Shown here piece after piece: positions 5,394 through 7,834 of a DNA stretch of 7,834 nucleotides. How positions within the stretch are numbered: position 1 is the stretch's first letter; the number at the start of each line of letters is the position of its first letter. Below the pieces are notes generated by a model, which was given only the letters and a program-made list of their open reading frames with translations, did not search any database and was not told the DNA's origin. This DNA comes from Chloroflexota bacterium (lineage in GTDB: Bacteria; Chloroflexota; Anaerolineae; B4-G1), in the NCBI GenBank assembly GCA_003648125.1, contig QMOE01000087.1, positions 1 through 7,834 of the forward strand. Reading direction: 5' to 3'. Both the position numbers and the translations under genes were made by a program.

Positions 5394-6599
5394 ATGGCTA
5401 ATTTAGATTTAATGCGTGAATTGGCAATTGAGGGGCAGACCAAAATCCTCTTACTCGTGATGGATGGACTAGGTGGACTGCCGCTAAAGCCAGATGGGCC
5501 TACAGAACTGGAAGCAGCTCGCACCCCCAACCTTGATGCGTTGGCCGCGCGCTCCATCTGCGGCATGAGCACACCCATCACACCGGGCATCACCCCAGGC
5601 AGTGGGCCTGGTCACATGGCCCTTTTCGGCTACGATCCGCTACAATACGAAATCGGGCGCGGGGTGCTGGAGGCATTGGGTATCGGCTTTGACCTGCAAC
5701 CCGCCGATCTGGCAGCACGCGGCAACTTTTGCACACTGGACTCGCAGGGGCTGATCACTGACCGGCGGGCTGGCCGCATCCCCACGCAAGTTGGCACCAA
5801 ATTATGTGAGAAACTGCGCCAGGTTCGCCTGCCGGGCGTGGAGACGTTCGTCGAGCCGGTGAAAGAATACCGCTTTGTGCTGGTGCTGCGGGGGGAGGAT
5901 CTGTACGACGGCCTGACCGAGACCGATCCCCAGCAAACGGGCAAGCCACCGCTACCGGTCGAGCCACTGCGGCCCGAGGCAACATCCACGGCGAAACTGC
6001 TCAACCAATGGCTGGCCGAAGCGCGGAAACTCCTGAGCGACGAGCACCCAGCCAACGGCTGCAACCTGCGCGGCATCGCCAAGGACCCTGGACTGCCCCT
6101 GATGCCCCAAGTCTACAAACTGCGCTGCGGGGCCATCGCCACCTATCCAATGTACCGGGGCGTGGCTAAACTGGCCGGGATGGACGTGCTACCCACAGGG
6201 GACACCATCGAGACCGAGGTCGAGACGCTCCAAGATCACTGGGCCGACTATGATTTCTTCTTCTTCCACGTTAAAAAGACCGACAGCCGGGGGGAGGATG
6301 GGGACTTTGCAGCCAAGGCCCAAGTGATCGAGCACCTCGACTCGGTGATGCCAGATATCTTGGCGCTGGAGCCAGACGTGGTCATCATCACGGGCGATCA
6401 CTCCACTCCGGCGGCCTTGAAAGCGCACAGTTGGCACGAACTGCCAATACTCCTATGGTCAAAGCACATCCGGCCCGACGGGGTGTCCGAGTTCGGCGAG
6501 AGGCCCTGCATGACCGGAGGACTGGGGCACATCTATCACCCCGACCTGCTGCCCCTGGCAATGGCCTATGCCGGAAGACTCGCCAAATTCGGGGCTTGA
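5394..6599 (+). CDS. apgM: 2,3-bisphosphoglycerate-independent phosphoglycerate mutase, archaeal type
   Basis: It interconverts 3- and 2-phosphoglycerate in glycolysis and gluconeogenesis. The enzyme belongs to the alkaline-phosphatase superfamily and uses two divalent metals. The 401 residues fit the ApgM branch, which is shorter than standard GpmI (about 510). Visible: first metal site VMDGLGG (22-28, D24), the nucleophile region PGSGPGHMALFGYDP (68-82) with Ser70 the expected phosphorylated serine, FHVKKTDSRGEDGDFAAK (291-308) with D297 and D302, and the second metal cluster ITGDHSTP (332-339, D335 and H336) with HSWHELPIL (345-353). GGLGH (375-379) is near the end. Ribosome binding site GGGAG (5384-5388) with a five-base spacer supports the start. 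A related branch has been proposed to be homoserine kinase, but the nearby genes do not suggest threonine synthesis. The gene is flanked by repeats on both sides. Confidence 0.92.
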   Translation: MANLDLMRELAIEGQTKILLLVMDGLGGLPLKPDGPTELEAARTPNLDALAARSICGMSTPITPGITPGSGPGHMALFGYDPLQYEIGRGVLEALGIGFDLQPADLAARGNFCTLDSQGLITDRRAGRIPTQVGTKLCEKLRQVRLPGVETFVEPVKEYRFVLVLRGEDLYDGLTETDPQQTGKPPLPVEPLRPEATSTAKLLNQWLAEARKLLSDEHPANGCNLRGIAKDPGLPLMPQVYKLRCGAIATYPMYRGVAKLAGMDVLPTGDTIETEVETLQDHWADYDFFFFHVKKTDSRGEDGDFAAKAQVIEHLDSVMPDILALEPDVVIITGDHSTPAALKAHSWHELPILLWSKHIRPDGVSEFGERPCMTGGLGHIYHPDLLPLAMAYAGRLAKFGA

Positions 6600-6634
6600 C
6601 GGAACCTCTGCTTACACACCATCAAGGACGAAAA

Positions 6635-6677
6635 TGTAGCCGCGCTTTCCACAGCGCGGAATGGAATCCGCGCCTAC
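6635..6677. repeat. Hairpin pair A, CCGCG class, with competing stems
   Basis: The plus-strand unit is GTAG (6636-6639), then stem CCGCGCT (6640-6646) with AGCGCGG (6653-6659). The minus-strand unit ends in CTAC (6674-6677), with stem GCGCGGA (6654-6660) and TCCGCGC (6667-6673). The arms at 6653-6660 are shared, so only one of the two hairpins can form at a time. It begins 36 bp after the mutase stop codon. Confidence 0.7.
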
Positions 6678-6707
6678 GGGGCTATTTTCGAAGCAATCAT
6701 CATGAAC

Positions 6708-6828
6708 CAGCAATTCCCGTTATGGGCGAAAAGTCAGGTCGTAGCCGCGATTTCGCAATCGCGCAGGGTGCTTTACGTGGGAAAACAGCCGCGATTGGGA
6801 AATCGCGGCTACAAAACGGGAATTGCTG
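6708..6828. repeat. Hairpin pair B, CCGCG class, nested in a 14-bp inverted repeat
   Basis: CAGCAATTCCCGTT (6708-6721) and its exact complement AACGGGAATTGCTG (6815-6828) enclose two units. The plus unit has GTAG (6741-6744) and stem CGCGATT (6746-6752) with AATCGCG (6757-6763). The minus unit has a perfect 10-bp stem (6787-6796 with 6801-6810), loop GGGA, and CTAC at 6809-6812. The outer arms 6741-6752 and 6801-6812 are also perfectly complementary over 12 bp, giving an alternative long fold. A motif ATCATGAAC recurs at 6699-6707 and 6829-6837, beside both ends of the inverted repeat. Confidence 0.75.
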
Positions 6829-6861
6829 ATCATGAACTATGTTCACCCTCAAGGACAAAAA

Positions 6862-6920
6862 TGTAGGTCACGTTTTTAACGTGACGACTCTGATCCGTCA
6901 CGCTACAAGCGTGACCTACA
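6862..6920. repeat. Hairpin pair C, GTCACG class
   Basis: The plus unit has GTAG (6863-6866) and stem GTCACGT (6867-6873) with ACGTGAC (6879-6885), loop TTTTA. The minus unit has stem GTCACGC (6897-6903) with GCGTGAC (6909-6915), loop TACAA, then CTACA (6916-6920). The outer arms TGTAGGTCACG (6862-6872) and CGTGACCTACA (6910-6920) are perfectly complementary over 11 bp. Positions 6897-6920 are identical to 1949-1972. The closing pair of the stem is T-A in one unit and C-G in the other. Confidence 0.75.
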
Positions 6921-6952
6921 AGGTAAGTTATTTTCGGGGCAGATAATACCTC

Positions 6953-7834
6953 CTACTGAAGCGGCGCTGGACGAGACGTTGTGTAAGCCGTCGTGCCGAA
7001 CCGGGTCAGCACTACAGCACCTAACCCCAGGCAACCCAGGCCAAATACCAATGGCACCCCCAGCAACCCCAGACAGGGAATCAAACCCAGTCCCACCGTC
7101 ACTAATGTGATGACTAACGTCCCCAGCCCGGCGGCCCACAGCGGAGCGGCTTCGCTGGCGTTGAGTGCCCGCATCAGCCGCTCCCCTACCAGCGCGCCGA
7201 CCCCGATCCAGCCGAACAGGCCGGCCACGCCCAGGGCAAGAGCCATCAGCACCGCAATCGGTGACAGACAGATGGTGATCAGTAGCACGCCGACGAGCGC
7301 CACACCGGCAAACGCCGTCAACAAGCCAATCCCAAAACTGGGCATCGGCGACTCGATCACAGTTCGCCCAACCAGCGCCATCTGCTGCGGCCAGATCAAC
7401 GCCACTAGTCCGCCAACCGCAGCGACCACCAGTATCGCGACGAGGCCACGGATGGCCCCGAACACCCAGTCTAGCACCTGCCCCGGCCCAGAGAGCCAAA
7501 AAGTGAGCGGGGGGAGCATCGGTATCTGAAAATGCCCCCAGCGCCAGGAGCGTAAGCCGTCCAGGGGAACACCTTCGACGATTCCTCCATCCACGCGGGA
7601 GCCATCTTCCTGATCAAGGCCACAGTCCCACGTGCATACGACGTCCCCCTCCACCTGGGCATCACTGCCCAAGTGGACGTCACCGCTGGAGACAACCAGA
7701 TCCCCTTCGATAGTACCATTAGCGTCGGCGCTGCCGTTCCAAACAATGACAGAGCCAGCGACACAACTATCCACTTCCAGAGTCACGTCGCCATTAAAGA
7801 CCACCAGGTCGCCATCCAACTGCTCGCCTTCTTC
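6953..7834 (-). CDS. Polymer-forming (bactofilin-like) domain protein with multi-pass membrane tail (5' part missing)
   Basis: 293 residues are visible; the frame runs off the window end, so the N-terminus, perhaps with a signal peptide, is not seen. Residues about 5-75 are beta-helix-like repeats: GDLVVFNG (8), GSVIVWNG (27), GDLVVSSG (44) and GDVVCTW (63), a period of 17-19 residues, as in the polymer-forming DUF583/bactofilin fold. A linker with WRWGHFQIP follows. The rest is hydrophobic, with about five predicted membrane helices near 129-148, 167-189, 191-216, 231-253 and 255-277. The C-terminus is TTSRPAPLQ. In other bacteria bactofilin-type domains assemble into filaments that act as scaffolds; combined with a membrane tail it may organise the envelope, though this is inference. 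It is convergent with the mutase gene, and its stop is 33 bp from the nearest REP-like unit. Confidence 0.8.
   Translation of the reverse strand, partial: EEGEQLDGDLVVFNGDVTLEVDSCVAGSVIVWNGSADANGTIEGDLVVSSGDVHLGSDAQVEGDVVCTWDCGLDQEDGSRVDGGIVEGVPLDGLRSWRWGHFQIPMLPPLTFWLSGPGQVLDWVFGAIRGLVAILVVAAVGGLVALIWPQQMALVGRTVIESPMPSFGIGLLTAFAGVALVGVLLITICLSPIAVLMALALGVAGLFGWIGVGALVGERLMRALNASEAAPLWAAGLGTLVITLVTVGLGLIPCLGLLGVPLVFGLGCLGLGAVVLTRFGTTAYTTSRPAPLQ

Larger units (their letters stand above)
6622..6920. repeat. BIME-like cluster of six GTAG-footed hairpin units in a 353-bp non-coding gap
   Basis: The gap 6600-6952 lies between convergent genes and shows no credible coding sequence; reading frames across it simply translate the palindromes. 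It holds three head-to-head hairpin pairs (6635-6677, 6741-6812, 6862-6920). The first and third are each preceded by nearly the same leader (6622-6639 and 6849-6866, 17 of 18 bases alike, TCAAGGAC then an A-rich run then TGTAG). The middle pair is enclosed by a perfect 14-bp inverted repeat (6708-6721 and 6815-6828). GTAG at the stem foot and inverted pairing match the design of REP/BIME elements known from proteobacteria. This is an analogy of structure, as no RAYT gene is present here. Confidence 0.75.

Noticed and set aside
6431..6829. 132-codon plus-strand reading frame over the mutase 3' end and the repeats
   Set aside because: It starts inside the mutase gene in another frame, then runs through palindromes, with no domain-like sequence and no ribosome binding site.
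6622..6920. CRISPR array
   Set aside because: The repeats are of unequal spacing, mixed orientation and two stem classes, and there are no constant-length spacers or cas genes.
6993..7529. 178-codon plus-strand frame opposite the membrane protein
   Set aside because: It is rich in Pro, Thr, Ser and Asn, as expected for the antisense of a Gly/Leu/Val-rich membrane protein, and it has no recognisable motif.

Overview
The window is about 58% GC by eye and gene-dense. It carries housekeeping genes of a bacterium most likely from Chloroflexota, near Anaerolineae. That placement is an inference from the gene mix: a type 2 OMP decarboxylase beside a UMP-synthase-like PyrE, an archaeal-type phosphoglycerate mutase, a lone MsmK/UgpC-type ABC ATPase, and a polymer-forming domain joined to a multi-pass membrane tail. 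No rRNA, tRNA or CRISPR array is visible.

Layout. Positions 3-1926 (+) hold a pyrimidine operon: the 3' part of pyrF, then pyrE overlapping it by ATGA, then pyrD five bases later. These encode the last three steps to UMP, from dihydroorotate onward. A 96-bp convergent gap with two related hairpins follows. Positions 2023-3096 (-) encode a PLP-dependent fold-type I aminotransferase. A 286-bp divergent gap holds a 62-bp inverted-repeat element, a pair of overlapping hairpins, an array of TGCGCGA/TCGCGCA sites and a promoter that appears to give a leaderless mRNA. Positions 3383-5292 (+) encode a DeoR-family regulator and, 50 bp on, a sugar-type ABC transporter ATPase. A 101-bp gap with a shortened copy of the 62-bp element and a strong 12-bp hairpin leads into a 2,3-bisphosphoglycerate-independent phosphoglycerate mutase (5394-6599, +). 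A 353-bp non-coding gap between convergent genes is packed with hairpins. The window closes with the 3' part of a minus-strand gene for a polymer-forming (bactofilin-like) membrane protein.

The most unusual content is non-coding. Eight hairpin units, seven with GTAG at the 5' foot of the stem and one with TTAG, lie in the two convergent 3'-3' gaps (1949-2002 and 6636-6919). They fall into a GTCACG stem class and a CCGCG stem class, and copies within the first class differ by paired, compensating base changes. In the larger gap they form three head-to-head pairs, nested in further direct and inverted repeats. This is the architecture of REP/BIME elements mobilised by RAYT (Y1) transposases. 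No transposase gene is present here, so the assignment is a structural analogy. The second repeat family (3125-3186 and 5295-5324) sits upstream of genes and exists as a full and an internally deleted copy.

How the genes work together: the pyr genes form one operon. The DeoR regulator plausibly controls itself and the downstream ATPase through the site array that surrounds its promoter. The other genes show no clear functional link.
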